Of a DNA stretch of 64,000 nt, positions 52,906 through 61,958 are shown piece by piece. The stretch is from Candidatus Gastranaerophilales bacterium. GTDB lineage: Bacteria; Cyanobacteriota; Vampirovibrionia; Gastranaerophilales; Gastranaerophilaceae. The position numbers and the translations under genes were made by a program. The notes beneath the pieces were generated by a model. It was not told where the DNA came from and did no database searches. It saw only the letters and a program-made list of their open reading frames with translations. The stretch covers positions 248,001 to 312,000 of the forward strand of contig CALVEM010000001.1 in the NCBI GenBank assembly GCA_944326605.1. Direction: 5' to 3'. How positions within the stretch are numbered: the first letter of the stretch is position 1; every line of letters starts with the position of its first letter.

Positions 52906-53711
52906 TGGATGAGTATAACAAATTCGGTCATGACGCATCGGAAGATGCTGAACAAATTGAACAAAATAATAATAAAGCTAAAAAACGTTTAAAAACAAAT
53001 TTGACTGTTGATTCGCGTATTGTTCAGCTTTTTACGTTTGATTTAAATCAGAAAAGGAGATTTGTAATCGGTACGGATGAAGCCGGCAGAGGCTGCGGTG
53101 CGGGCGGAGTTTTTGCAAGTGCTGTTTGTTTTGACAAACGTTCAAAAGAACTTGTTGAAAAACTGGAAAATTTGAATGACAGTAAAAAACTATCCCCGAA
53201 GAAACGCGAGGTTCTTTACGATATTATTAAAGAAAATTCCGTAAATTCAACTGTATGCATAGAAGTTGATGAAATTGAAAGAATAAATATTTTAAATGCA
53301 TCTCTAAAAGCAATGCGTTTAGCTATTGAGGATGTTATAAATCAGCTTTATCCAGTTCCTTCCGGTAAGGATAAACTTGTTGCAAGAAATATGCTTTCAA
53401 GAAGTGAGATAATGATACTTATTGACGGCAATAAGCGAATCTGGGATTTTGATTACTCTCAGAGATATGTTGTGAAAGGCGACAGCCGCTCTGCGTCAAT
53501 TGCGGCTGCAAGTATCTTAGCCAAGGTCAGCCGTGACAGATATATGCTTAAGCTTGATGAAGAGTTTCCCGAGTACAATTGGAAAGAAAATGCAGGGTAT
53601 TTGACAAAGGAGCACATGGCTCTAATTGACAAATACGGTCTGTGCAAATATCACAGACCATCTTATCTTCGGAAACACTTTGCAAAGCAAGAGCAGTTAT
53701 CGTTATTCTAG
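52905..53711 (+). CDS. rnhB: ribonuclease HII
   Basis: 268 residues. Cleaves RNA in RNA-DNA hybrids. Active-site residues Asp58 and Glu59 (GTDEAGRG), an Asp in ILIDGNK and another in KGDSRSASIAAAS are present. The signature after DEAGRG is CGAGGV instead of the usual PLAGPV-like sequence. A charged, Asn/Gln-rich N-terminal extension of about 50 residues is unusual. Starts on the rbgA stop (shared base). Confidence 0.92.
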   Translation: MDEYNKFGHDASEDAEQIEQNNNKAKKRLKTNLTVDSRIVQLFTFDLNQKRRFVIGTDEAGRGCGAGGVFASAVCFDKRSKELVEKLENLNDSKKLSPKKREVLYDIIKENSVNSTVCIEVDEIERINILNASLKAMRLAIEDVINQLYPVPSGKDKLVARNMLSRSEIMILIDGNKRIWDFDYSQRYVVKGDSRSASIAAASILAKVSRDRYMLKLDEEFPEYNWKENAGYLTKEHMALIDKYGLCKYHRPSYLRKHFAKQEQLSLF

Positions 53712-54745
53712 TTACCATGGGTAATCATCGGGTATTTCCCAACCGTTATCCATTATTACTTTAGCGCAGAAATTTCCGGTTGTAGCTTTGTTGCAGTTAT
53801 GTGAATAATCCGGAGTTTTGATGTAACTGGATGAAAAACCATCGCCATCCGGAACGATTTTACCTTCGTTAAATTTTAGCCTAAAAGCAAATAAATCTTT
53901 TCCATTTATATTGGGAGGATTTGGACCATTTATATCAACGAATAAATACTCTGCAGTCTGATCTTCTATTCTGTTTAAGGAGACGCAAACACCATTAGCC
54001 AGTTTAATTGATGGAGACATAGAGTTAAATGGAACCCCATTCCGCCTCCATTTAAAAATTTATATGTTTGTTTATTGTTACACATAGTATTTGTATAGTT
54101 ATAATCATCGTCTCTTGTATATTTTCCAGATTTAAGATTAGGTGCAATGTATTCTAAAAGAATTTTGTTAGCATCTTTTTCCCAAGTTGCGGTATCTCCG
54201 TATTGAGCTTGAGCCATAACGAGTGCTTGATTAATTTGAGAATATGCCGCCTTTAAGCGGGTAGCAGTAACTTTTTTCTGATAATCAGTAACAAAACCCG
54301 GTATTGTCATTGCAGCAACCACACCGATTATGCCGAGGGTGATTAAAACCTCTGCTAGCGTAAACGCTGCGCGTTTACGAGGTGAATAAGAGAATAGGTT
54401 AATAAGTGAATAAGTTCGTTTCAGGAAAATATTAATGTCATCCTGAACTCGTTTCAGGATCTCCTTTATTCCTTCTCCCCTGTGTGGGAGAATGTGGCAC
54501 ATTGTGCCGGATGAGGGGTGAGCACTAACCTCACAATAATTTAGTGAGAATTGACATGAATTATTCGACAGGACTACGTGCGTAGCACCCTCTCCCGAAT
54601 TTCTAATGTTCGAATAGTCATTCTCACATTGAAATTCTTCCCTCTCACAAGGGGAGAGGGAAGAATTGTTTACGATACTTGCTTTGCATCTATGCTTCTC
54701 GGCGTCTTTGCTTCCGGTTAAGAGCTCCTGAAACACAGAGGTCAA
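53712..54745 (-). pseudogene. prepilin-like gene F, broken by an internal frameshift
   Basis: The first part (from TTG 54745) has repeat-derived leader, then RAAFTLAEVLITLGIIGVVAAMTIP and the usual mature N-terminus. At about 54032-54035 (CCCC on the plus strand) one base appears to be missing: the frame leaves the pilin after GGGMG and soon loses similarity. The remainder, with VDINGPNPPNINGKDLFAF and GWEIPDDYPW, lies in the next frame (53712-54020). One extra G in that run would restore a full pilin. In addition its leader tract is out of frame, so it is doubly silent as sequenced. Could also be a consensus error. Confidence 0.8.
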
Positions 54746-54890
54746 TCTGACGTTCAGGATGGCGAAACTTAAGCCGGCTTGACCTCCGGACTTCTTGATA
54801 TCCGTTAGCCTTAACTTTACAAACCTGTAATCCCTTGCTACATCTTTATCCTGTTGGGGGGGGGCAACTCAAAGCTTCTCTGTTAAACAT
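54746..54890 (-). promoter_or_regulatory. poly-C leader of pilin F (out of frame as sequenced)
   Basis: AAGGAG, ATG 54890, MFNREALSC, then nine C on the coding strand (54856-54864). Out of frame by one. With 8 or 11 C the frame is open into the pilin leader. The start differs from the MKRFLELIESF type, so this is a separately built gate using C instead of G. Confidence 0.75.
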
Positions 54891-54914
54891 ATTCCAACTC
54901 CTTCTTTTTATTTT

Positions 54915-54943
54915 ATTATTTATGATTTTTTTATTTTTGTCAA
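54915..54943 (-). promoter_or_regulatory. promoter of the pilin F locus
   Basis: Minus-strand TTGACA (54938-54943), 17-base spacer, AATAAT (54915-54920). Confidence 0.5.
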
Positions 54944-54946
54944 GGG

Positions 54947-56605
54947 TTATATGTCAAACAACCTGTGCAGTCTGTTGACGATATCTTCTTCATCAAGTTC
55001 CTGTGTAACTTTATTTAAATCAATTGCCATCTGATAATAGTTTGCTGCGTCGTTTATAAATCCCATTGCCTGTGATGCTCTTGCGGCATTAAAATATGCA
55101 AGGGTATAGTTGGGATTTAATTCAATAGCAGCTTCAAAATATTCCAGAGCCTCTTCTGCATCGCCAAGTCCGTCGAGATATAGTATTCCGAGATTATTTT
55201 GTGCATATTCGTTATCAGGGTTGAGATCAATTGACTTGTGGAATGAAACAAGGGCTTCTTCAAGATAATCTTTTTCCCACAGTGCTATACCTGCTTTTGA
55301 GTATGCCCTGTAATCATCAGGCTTTAAAGTTATTGCATCGCAGTAGGCTCTTATGGCATTATCAAGATCATAAGCAGCCATATGAACATCACCGAGCGAC
55401 AGATAAAGATCATAATTATTCGGATCAAGTATTATTCCTGCCTGATATGTAGAAACTGCAGCATCAATATTCCCTTTAACTTCTGCATAAATTGAACCGA
55501 GAGCCTGACATACAATTGATGTCCATTCTTTATCGGGATTTATTGCAATTGCTTTCTGGTAATGTTCAATTGCTTCATCATACAATTCAGCTTTTGAATA
55601 TGCATATGCAAGTGAATTATTATAGAACGGATTTTCGGTATCTCTTTCCAGTGCTAATTTAAATGCGCTTATTGAATTTATTTTGTCTTCTTTTTTTAGA
55701 TAGAGATGTCCGAGTTCGTAATATATTTGAGGCACGTCTATGTCAAATTCAAGAAGCTTTTCATAACAATCAATTGCTTCATCGGTATTTTCAGGGAAGT
55801 ATGTTTGTAGTACGGTCGCCAGTTTTATTAAAACCTCTCTGTTTAGCGGATTCGCTTCCAGAACTTTTCTGTAGCAATCAACAGTCAGATCCATTTCTTT
55901 ATTTTTAAGCGCTAAATCTCCCATTTTGTTGTAAAAAATTTCACTGTGATTTGTTTTTGAGATTGCCTGTCTGTAAATATTTTCTGCAGTCGGGTATAGC
56001 TTGAATTTTTCCAGAAATTTCCCGACCGTATTGTATGTAAATACAGAAAAATCATCTGACATGTTTTTATAAAACATCTTCATAGACGGTCTGTCCCAAG
56101 CAAGCATTACGCTGCCTGAGAGAAAATAATATAAGAAACTTAAATAATCCCCTACATTTCCGTTTTTAGAGTTGATTTTTTGTAAAATTGATTGCGACAG
56201 GATTAGACGGGGGCGTGCAGAATTTAATTTCCCCATTTTTATAGCGGATTTAAATTCTGATTCTGCGGATTTGAAATCCTGTGCCATTTTCATAAAGAAT
56301 CCTGTATAAAGGTGAGCATTGATGTTGTGAGGGGCAAGTGAAACTGCAGTTTTGCACTGTTCAATTGCAGTATCAAGACTTATTTGCCCCTGCTCCCACA
56401 TTAAAGTTGCGAGTCTGTAATAAGCTTCGGGCATAGTTGGATCATATTTTACCGCATCAACATAATACTCGATAGCTTCCTGTAAATCCTGATTTTGCTG
56501 CCGGATTAGATATCTTTCATGTGCTATTCTGGCTTTTTCGAGTGATTCTTTTGCTTTATTTGTATTTGCCGCCATCGGCTGTAGTAGTAACTGGTCTGAC
56601 ATCAA
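54947..56605 (-). CDS. tetratricopeptide-repeat protein
   Basis: 552 residues, a chain of canonical 34-residue TPRs, such as AYYRLATLMWEQGQISLDTA (about 60-79) and the run EAIEHYQKAIAINPDKEW, DAAVSTYQAGIILDPNNY, NAIRAYCDAITLKPDDY, EALVSFHKSIDLNPDNEY. No signal peptide or membrane helix. Protein-protein interaction scaffold, partner unknown. Distinct from the TPR protein at 45097. Confidence 0.87.
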   Translation of the reverse strand: MMSDQLLLQPMAANTNKAKESLEKARIAHERYLIRQQNQDLQEAIEYYVDAVKYDPTMPEAYYRLATLMWEQGQISLDTAIEQCKTAVSLAPHNINAHLYTGFFMKMAQDFKSAESEFKSAIKMGKLNSARPRLILSQSILQKINSKNGNVGDYLSFLYYFLSGSVMLAWDRPSMKMFYKNMSDDFSVFTYNTVGKFLEKFKLYPTAENIYRQAISKTNHSEIFYNKMGDLALKNKEMDLTVDCYRKVLEANPLNREVLIKLATVLQTYFPENTDEAIDCYEKLLEFDIDVPQIYYELGHLYLKKEDKINSISAFKLALERDTENPFYNNSLAYAYSKAELYDEAIEHYQKAIAINPDKEWTSIVCQALGSIYAEVKGNIDAAVSTYQAGIILDPNNYDLYLSLGDVHMAAYDLDNAIRAYCDAITLKPDDYRAYSKAGIALWEKDYLEEALVSFHKSIDLNPDNEYAQNNLGILYLDGLGDAEEALEYFEAAIELNPNYTLAYFNAARASQAMGFINDAANYYQMAIDLNKVTQELDEEDIVNRLHRLFDI

Positions 56606-56791
56606 TGAGCTCCAATAAGATGTATATTTCTGTTTATTTTTATGTCGTTATAAATTATATTAATCTTTAGTAATTTGAATTAATATCATCCATTTGGAGT
56701 AGATAACCAGTTAGTTTGTTAAAGTTTAAAATTTTTTATTTAAATTTATTTGTATTATAATTTAAATGTAGCCGGTTAGGATATGTGTAAT

Positions 56792-58675
56792 ATGGATTAT
56801 CTCAATAATAAATATGATGTAATAGTTGTAGGCGCGGGCCATGCAGGGTGTGAGGCTGCAATTTCTTGCGCCAGATCAGGAGCTAAAGTGCTTCTTGCAA
56901 CATTAGATGTTGATCATATTGCTTTAATGCCATGTAATCCGGCTATCGGCGGACCTGCAAAGTCTACTCTTGTCCGTGAAATAGATGCTCTCGGCGGTGT
57001 TATGGGAGAAGCTGCCGATGCTACATATATTCAAATGAAGATGCTTAATTCTTCAAAAGGTCCTGCTGTCAGAGCTTTACGTGCACAGTCCGATAAAAAA
57101 CAGTATATGGATTATATGCGTAATATTATTGAGAATAACGAAAATATTTATCTCCGCCAGGCTTGTATTACGGATTTATTGGTTAAAGATGGTGAAATCA
57201 CAGGTGCAATAGACGAATACGGTATAGAATATTCTGCGCGTACCGTTATTTTGACGACGGGAACTTCTCTAAACGGGAAGATTTTTGTCGGACTTCGTTC
57301 TTACAGCGCAGGAAGATTAGGTGAGAAAGCGGCTTACGGTCTGTCAGAATCTCTTGTTAAGCATGGAATAAATATTAAAAAATTGAAAACCGGCACTCCG
57401 CCGAGAGTTGATAAAAGAACTATTGATTATTCAAAAATGTCTATTCAGCCCGGAGACGAAACCCTGCATTTTTATTCATTTAAGCCTGACAGGCCTATTA
57501 GAAAGCAGTACCCTTGCTATTTGACAAGGACAAATGAAAAAACTCATGAAATTATTAAAGCTAATTTAGATAAATCACCTATGTTCCAAGGCTTAATTCA
57601 GGGAGTTGGTCCGCGTTATTGTCCGTCTATTGAGGATAAAGTTGTAAGATTTAGTGAAAATCCTTCACATCATATATTTATTGAACCGGAAGGGCTTGGA
57701 ACTTATGAAGTTTATATTCAGGGATTTTCAAGCAGTCTGCCTGCCGATGTTCAGGTGGAAATGCTCAGAACTCTTCCTGGACTTGAAAAAGCTCATGTGA
57801 TAAAACCTGCCTATGCTGTTGAATATGATTATGTGCCGGCTGTTCAAACAACACATTCGTTGATGTCAAAAAATATTAAAGGTCTATTCTTCGCCGGTCA
57901 GATAAATGGAACAAGCGGGTATGAAGAAGCTGCAGCGCAGGGGCTTGTTGCGGGAATTAATGCTTTTAACTATCTGAATAATTCTGAAATGCTGGAACTT
58001 TCAAGAAGTTCATCATATATCGGCACTCTGATTGATGATCTTGTTACAAAAGATATTCAGGATCCTTACAGAATGCTCACTTCACGTTCTGAATACAGAC
58101 TTTTACTCCGTCAGGATAATGCTGATGCAAGACTTACGCCTATTGGCAGAAAATACGGGCTTATTGATGATAATCAATTTAAGGTTTATAAAGATAAACA
58201 GGAAGCTATTGAAAAAGAACTATCAAGAATTAAGGACGCAAAGATTTCTGCAACGGAGCAAATTAACTCAATTCTTTCAAAATACGGCGAACATATGGAA
58301 CGCGGAATGAAAATTGCCGAGCTTTTAAAGCGCCCGAATATTGATTATAATGTTATACGTGAAATTGATGCCGTTACAAAAGATTTAAATATTTCCTTTG
58401 ATGTTGCTGAACAGGTTGAAATTCTCGTCAAATATGACGGATACTTGAAACGTCAGGAATTTCAGGTGGAACAGGCATCTAAACTGGACAAATTTAAAAT
58501 CCCTGATGATATAGATTATTCATCAATCGACCATATTTCATCGGAAACAAAAGATAAGCTCTCCAAAATTCGTCCTAAAACTCTTGCTCAAGCATCACGT
58601 ATCGGCGGTGTGAAACCGGCAGATATTTCAATTTTAATGGTTATGCTTGAACGTCATCAATATTCAAAAATTTAA
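56792..58675 (+). CDS. mnmG: tRNA uridine 5-carboxymethylaminomethyl modification enzyme MnmG (GidA)
   Basis: 627 residues. FAD-dependent partner of MnmE in modifying the wobble uridine of several tRNAs. FAD-binding VIVVGAGHAGCEAA, then NPAIGGPAKSTLVREIDALGG, ADATYIQMKMLNSSKGPAVRALRAQ, and the middle GTPPRVDKRTIDYSK with catalytic-region cysteines later (QYPCYLTRTN, RYCPSIEDK). The ORF opens at 56783, but AGGA is placed better for ATG 56792. Confidence 0.95.
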   Translation: MDYLNNKYDVIVVGAGHAGCEAAISCARSGAKVLLATLDVDHIALMPCNPAIGGPAKSTLVREIDALGGVMGEAADATYIQMKMLNSSKGPAVRALRAQSDKKQYMDYMRNIIENNENIYLRQACITDLLVKDGEITGAIDEYGIEYSARTVILTTGTSLNGKIFVGLRSYSAGRLGEKAAYGLSESLVKHGINIKKLKTGTPPRVDKRTIDYSKMSIQPGDETLHFYSFKPDRPIRKQYPCYLTRTNEKTHEIIKANLDKSPMFQGLIQGVGPRYCPSIEDKVVRFSENPSHHIFIEPEGLGTYEVYIQGFSSSLPADVQVEMLRTLPGLEKAHVIKPAYAVEYDYVPAVQTTHSLMSKNIKGLFFAGQINGTSGYEEAAAQGLVAGINAFNYLNNSEMLELSRSSSYIGTLIDDLVTKDIQDPYRMLTSRSEYRLLLRQDNADARLTPIGRKYGLIDDNQFKVYKDKQEAIEKELSRIKDAKISATEQINSILSKYGEHMERGMKIAELLKRPNIDYNVIREIDAVTKDLNISFDVAEQVEILVKYDGYLKRQEFQVEQASKLDKFKIPDDIDYSSIDHISSETKDKLSKIRPKTLAQASRIGGVKPADISILMVMLERHQYSKI

Positions 58676-59482
58676 TGAGGCACTGTTTGCACTGCGATAG
58701 TTTTGCAGCTTTTCTTTAAGTAATTTATTTGCAAATTTTAATTTGCTTTTAAATTTAGCATTCTGTAATAAAAATAATTTAATGTTTATTATGTCAAAGG
58801 AATTTTTCCACATTCCAAATCCTTTTGACATACATTTTATTTCGTCTCCATAAGCATTAATTTCAGTTTTCAAATGATTTCTTATTGATTGTAAAGCATC
58901 TATTGTAATATCAGCAGGTAAGGCATCTGTTTTTTCTCTTACTAATTTTTTGAAGGTTTTCATTTTTACGGGATTATCTAAATAGTTAAGAAACATATCT
59001 GTAAGATTGTCTTTTTTCGTTTCAAAGTCTATCTTGTTATATAAATTTTGCAGTCTGTGTTGGTTTGTTTTAGGGTTAAATACGTGGTCAAAGAGATGCC
59101 TAACTTCGTGTATTGCTGTGAATATGTTAGTTATATTTTGTTCGTTTTTATCAAGCGGCAAAAATATTTTATAACCGTCAATCAAAAGATTAATAGAACT
59201 GTCAGAACCGTATTTTAATCCTAAAATGTTATGCTGTATGTTACCTTTATATTTTGAATTTTCTTGTTTAAATATTTTGAAATTAATTTTGTTGTTGAGT
59301 AATTTATTTAAGTTTTTACAAAAATTTTCTATAGAACAGCTTTTGCCATCTGAAACAGATAACAATTTTGTATAAAATTGCCTGCTCATATTAGCTGCCA
59401 TTTTGTTTCGTTGTTTTGTGCTCCCTTTTATTTGGGACAGAGGCAAAGATGTATTTTTTGTTTTTGTTCTAATTTTTATCAT
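58664..59482 (-). CDS. hypothetical protein with HEVRH zinc motif
   Basis: 272 residues, basic, no membrane segment. HEVRHLFDHVF (125-135) is a gluzincin-type HExxH motif, but no clear third ligand or family fits. The N-terminal 60 residues are Lys/Arg/Ser-rich. Possibly a lineage-specific metalloprotease. It converges on mnmG with a 12-base overlap, while the short gene upstream on the same strand may be cotranscribed. Confidence 0.6.
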   Translation of the reverse strand: MIKIRTKTKNTSLPLSQIKGSTKQRNKMAANMSRQFYTKLLSVSDGKSCSIENFCKNLNKLLNNKINFKIFKQENSKYKGNIQHNILGLKYGSDSSINLLIDGYKIFLPLDKNEQNITNIFTAIHEVRHLFDHVFNPKTNQHRLQNLYNKIDFETKKDNLTDMFLNYLDNPVKMKTFKKLVREKTDALPADITIDALQSIRNHLKTEINAYGDEIKCMSKGFGMWKNSFDIINIKLFLLQNAKFKSKLKFANKLLKEKLQNYRSANSASLNF

Positions 59483-59488
59483 AGAATT

Positions 59489-59773
59489 CTATGCATAATA
59501 GTTAAAATTGTTTGGCTTTTTCTCATAGGAAATTCCGTTATTTTTCAAAACAGCTTCAAAGGCTTTGTCTTTGTAATCTTTTACACTTACATCAACTTTT
59601 CCGTAAACCGCAGTACTTCTTATCCGATTGAAAGTTGTAACTGAATTGTTTATCCAGAAATTATTCATTAATGCGCCCAGAGTAAAAATTTGCTGTTTAG
59701 ATACTGCACTTCCTGTATCAACAGTGTAAACGCTTTTGAATGAAGGTGATTGAAAATTTGTATTTATGTTCAT
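59489..59773 (-). CDS. small hypothetical protein
   Basis: 94 residues from ATG 59773. The frame continues upstream through a palindromic repeat (LMLKRVQHDSFD), which is likely accidental, so the internal ATG is used. Begins MNINTNFQSPSFKSVYTVD, which resembles the N-termini of other short proteins here (ISFGSKFK at 62507, PNFGNYSG at 42357). No known domain. Downstream of it is the HEVRH protein. Confidence 0.55.
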   Translation of the reverse strand: MNINTNFQSPSFKSVYTVDTGSAVSKQQIFTLGALMNNFWINNSVTTFNRIRSTAVYGKVDVSVKDYKDKAFEAVLKNNGISYEKKPNNFNYYA

Positions 59774-59827
59774 AATATTTAGAAACCCCGTAAAAATTTT
59801 TTTTGCGGTTATTAATATATAAAAAAT

Positions 59828-60022
59828 TTGGTATGGTATAACATTTTTACACCGGATGCAGTCAAAACTGTCATGCTGAACTCGTTTCAGCATCAATATG
59901 AAGATATAACAAATAAACTTCTTAATATGGCAAAAAAATGTGGAGCTGAAAATTTGCATGAAACAATGAAAACAACATTTGATTTAATGTTGGAAACAGC
60001 AAAAAAAAATCAAATAAATTAG
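59828..60022 (+). pseudogene. truncated paralogue of the 50982-51392 protein
   Basis: The C-terminal 40 codons (about 59903 to 60022) read ITNKLLNMAKKCGAENLHE and TTFDLMLETAKK, matching the C-terminus of the 136-aa protein. Upstream the gene is replaced by a palindromic repeat (ATGCTGAACTCGTTTCAGCAT, 59873-59893), so the 5' part is gone. A remnant left by repeat insertion or deletion. Confidence 0.55.
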
Positions 60023-60121
60023 ACATAAATATTTAATATTTCATCAGGTTTGGCTTTCAAAGCAACTTATTCATTAACCCAGTTTTAAATAGAATAAAAT
60101 ATATTTTAAGTTGGGCTTTTA

Positions 60122-60195
60122 GATGTAGGTTGGGCTTTCAGCCCAACAATAAATATTTAGCGTTGTTGGGGTAGAAACCCAAACCTACATTAGAC
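60122..60195. repeat. inverted repeat of the TGTAGGTTGGGC type
   Basis: ATGTAGGTTGGGCTTTCAGC at one end and GAAACCCAAACCTACAT at the other, each with a smaller palindrome inside. Stand-alone element before tRNA-Gln; a related GTAGGTCGGATTTAC piece is at 38850. Nothing else is seen in 60023-60223. Confidence 0.6.
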
Positions 60196-60223
60196 AGTGT
60201 AATTAACAAAAATCAATAAAAAA

Positions 60224-60294
60224 TTCCCGGAGATGGATTCGAACCACCGTTGGAAGAGCCAGAATCTTCAGTCCTGCCACTAGACGATCCGGGA
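60224..60294 (-). tRNA. tRNA-Gln (anticodon CTG)
   Basis: Acceptor TCCCGGA / TCCGGGA with the U1-A72 pair typical of bacterial tRNA-Gln, anticodon stem GAAGA / TCTTC around TTCTGGC (anticodon CTG), T-loop GTTCGAATC. CCA is not encoded. Confidence 0.88.
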
Positions 60295-60401
60295 ATAATT
60301 CTTACAAAATTATTCTACTGCAAACAAATAAATATTACAAGACTTTTTAGACGCAAAAATATTATTTGGTGAAAATATTATTTTAATAATCTGTATAGCA
60401 T

Positions 60402-61784
60402 TTACTTTGACTTATTAAAATCTCTTGGATTTACACCGTGTATCCAGTTTGATTCTATTTGTTCCAGAGAAATCCCCTTTGTTTCCGGAACAAAGAAATA
60501 TACAAACAAAATACATAAGAAAGATACAGCCGCAAATCCCCAGAATGTATATGCTCCGCCTATATTATTTATAAGTATTGGAAAGCTGCCGACAACAAAG
60601 AAATTGAAGGCAAAGTTTGCTACCGTACATATACTCATTGCAATTCCTCTGATCTTTAGCGGAAAAACTTCTGAGACAATTATCCAGCCGATTGGTCCCA
60701 GACTCATTGCAAAACAAATTATATATGCAACAAGACTGCCTACGGCAACATATTTCAAATTTTCTCCGAGTGCTGCTTCAAATGCAAAAGCACAGCCCAG
60801 TGACATTAAGCTAAGCATTACTCCGGTCAATCCAAAATAAAGAAGAGGTTTCCTTCCGAGCTTATCAGTAAAGAATATTGCAACAATAGTCATTAAAAAG
60901 TTTACAACACCGATGCCTGTTGTAGCATATATAGCGTTCAGGTTTGAATCAAATCCCGCAACTTTAAATATTGTTGGTGCGTAATAAATTATTGTATTAA
61001 TTCCCGTACATATCTGGGCAAACATTATTCCAATGCCGACAACAAAAGGCATTATCATCCATTTTTTGAATTTAAATCTCTGACCTGAAGTTTTTTCGTT
61101 TAATTTTACAGTTTTTTTGATGTCATTGATTTCTGTCTTAATATCAACATCCGGTTCAATTTTCTTTAAAACTTTTTCAGCCTCTTCGGTTCTATTTTTA
61201 CTGATAAGCCATCTCGGTGTATCGCTCATGAAGCACATCCCGATCAATAAGACAAGTCCCGGCAGTACTCCGGCAAGAAGCATCCAGCGCCAGTTAAATA
61301 CTGCCTGTGCGAAAGCAGCATTTATAAAGTAAGAGAATAATATTCCTGCCGTAATTGCCCATTGATAAAGAGAAACAAGAGTTCCCCTGACAGATTTTGG
61401 CGAAATTTCAGATAAATATAAAGGTATTACAAAATTAACAATTCCAACAGCTAGCCCTACAAATATTCTTGAAATTATCAGCACATAAACATTAGGAGCG
61501 AAACCGCATAAAATAGAGCCTAAAATAAATATAATTGCGGTTGCAATTATAACTTTTTTCCTGCCGAAAATATCCGCAAGTATTCCGTTTGTAGCTGCTC
61601 CTATTACTGCACCTATTAAAACCGAACTGACAACTATACCTTGTAATGAGTCGGATAAATCCCAAGTCTCGTTAATAAACAGAAGCGCGCCTGATATAAC
61701 ACCTGTATCATAACCTGATAACAAACCGCCTAGAGATGCAATAATAGCGACAATATACAACCAGATAAACTTAAACTTTGACAT
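60402..61784 (-). CDS. MFS sugar porter (XylE/GalP-like)
   Basis: 460 residues, twelve membrane segments. Family motifs: GYDTGVISGALLF (about 24-36), the FGRKKV loop, PRWLISKNRTEEAEK between helix 6 and the second half, the second GRKPLLYFG, and the terminal PETKGISLEQIE. Proton-coupled sugar symporter; substrate not readable. A GAGGAG site precedes ATG 61784. Confidence 0.9.
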   Translation of the reverse strand: MSKFKFIWLYIVAIIASLGGLLSGYDTGVISGALLFINETWDLSDSLQGIVVSSVLIGAVIGAATNGILADIFGRKKVIIATAIIFILGSILCGFAPNVYVLIISRIFVGLAVGIVNFVIPLYLSEISPKSVRGTLVSLYQWAITAGILFSYFINAAFAQAVFNWRWMLLAGVLPGLVLLIGMCFMSDTPRWLISKNRTEEAEKVLKKIEPDVDIKTEINDIKKTVKLNEKTSGQRFKFKKWMIMPFVVGIGIMFAQICTGINTIIYYAPTIFKVAGFDSNLNAIYATTGIGVVNFLMTIVAIFFTDKLGRKPLLYFGLTGVMLSLMSLGCAFAFEAALGENLKYVAVGSLVAYIICFAMSLGPIGWIIVSEVFPLKIRGIAMSICTVANFAFNFFVVGSFPILINNIGGAYTFWGFAAVSFLCILFVYFFVPETKGISLEQIESNWIHGVNPRDFNKSK

Positions 61785-61915
61785 AATAAACTCCTCAAAA
61801 ACTCTATATATATTTTAAATTATTTTTATAATTTCTTCCAGATATTTTTAAAGAAATATGAAGGTAAAACTAATTTTATTTAATAAAATCAAAAATTTTT
61901 GAGGAGTTTTTATAG

Positions 61916-61945
61916 GAGTGGGAAAGCTCAATTGCTCTCCCACTC
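61916..61945. terminator. possible terminator hairpin
   Basis: GAGTGGGAAAGC / GCTCTCCCACTC inverted repeat just downstream of the 61959 gene, without a strong T run. Confidence 0.35.
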
Positions 61946-61958
61946 TCAAGAACATTAA

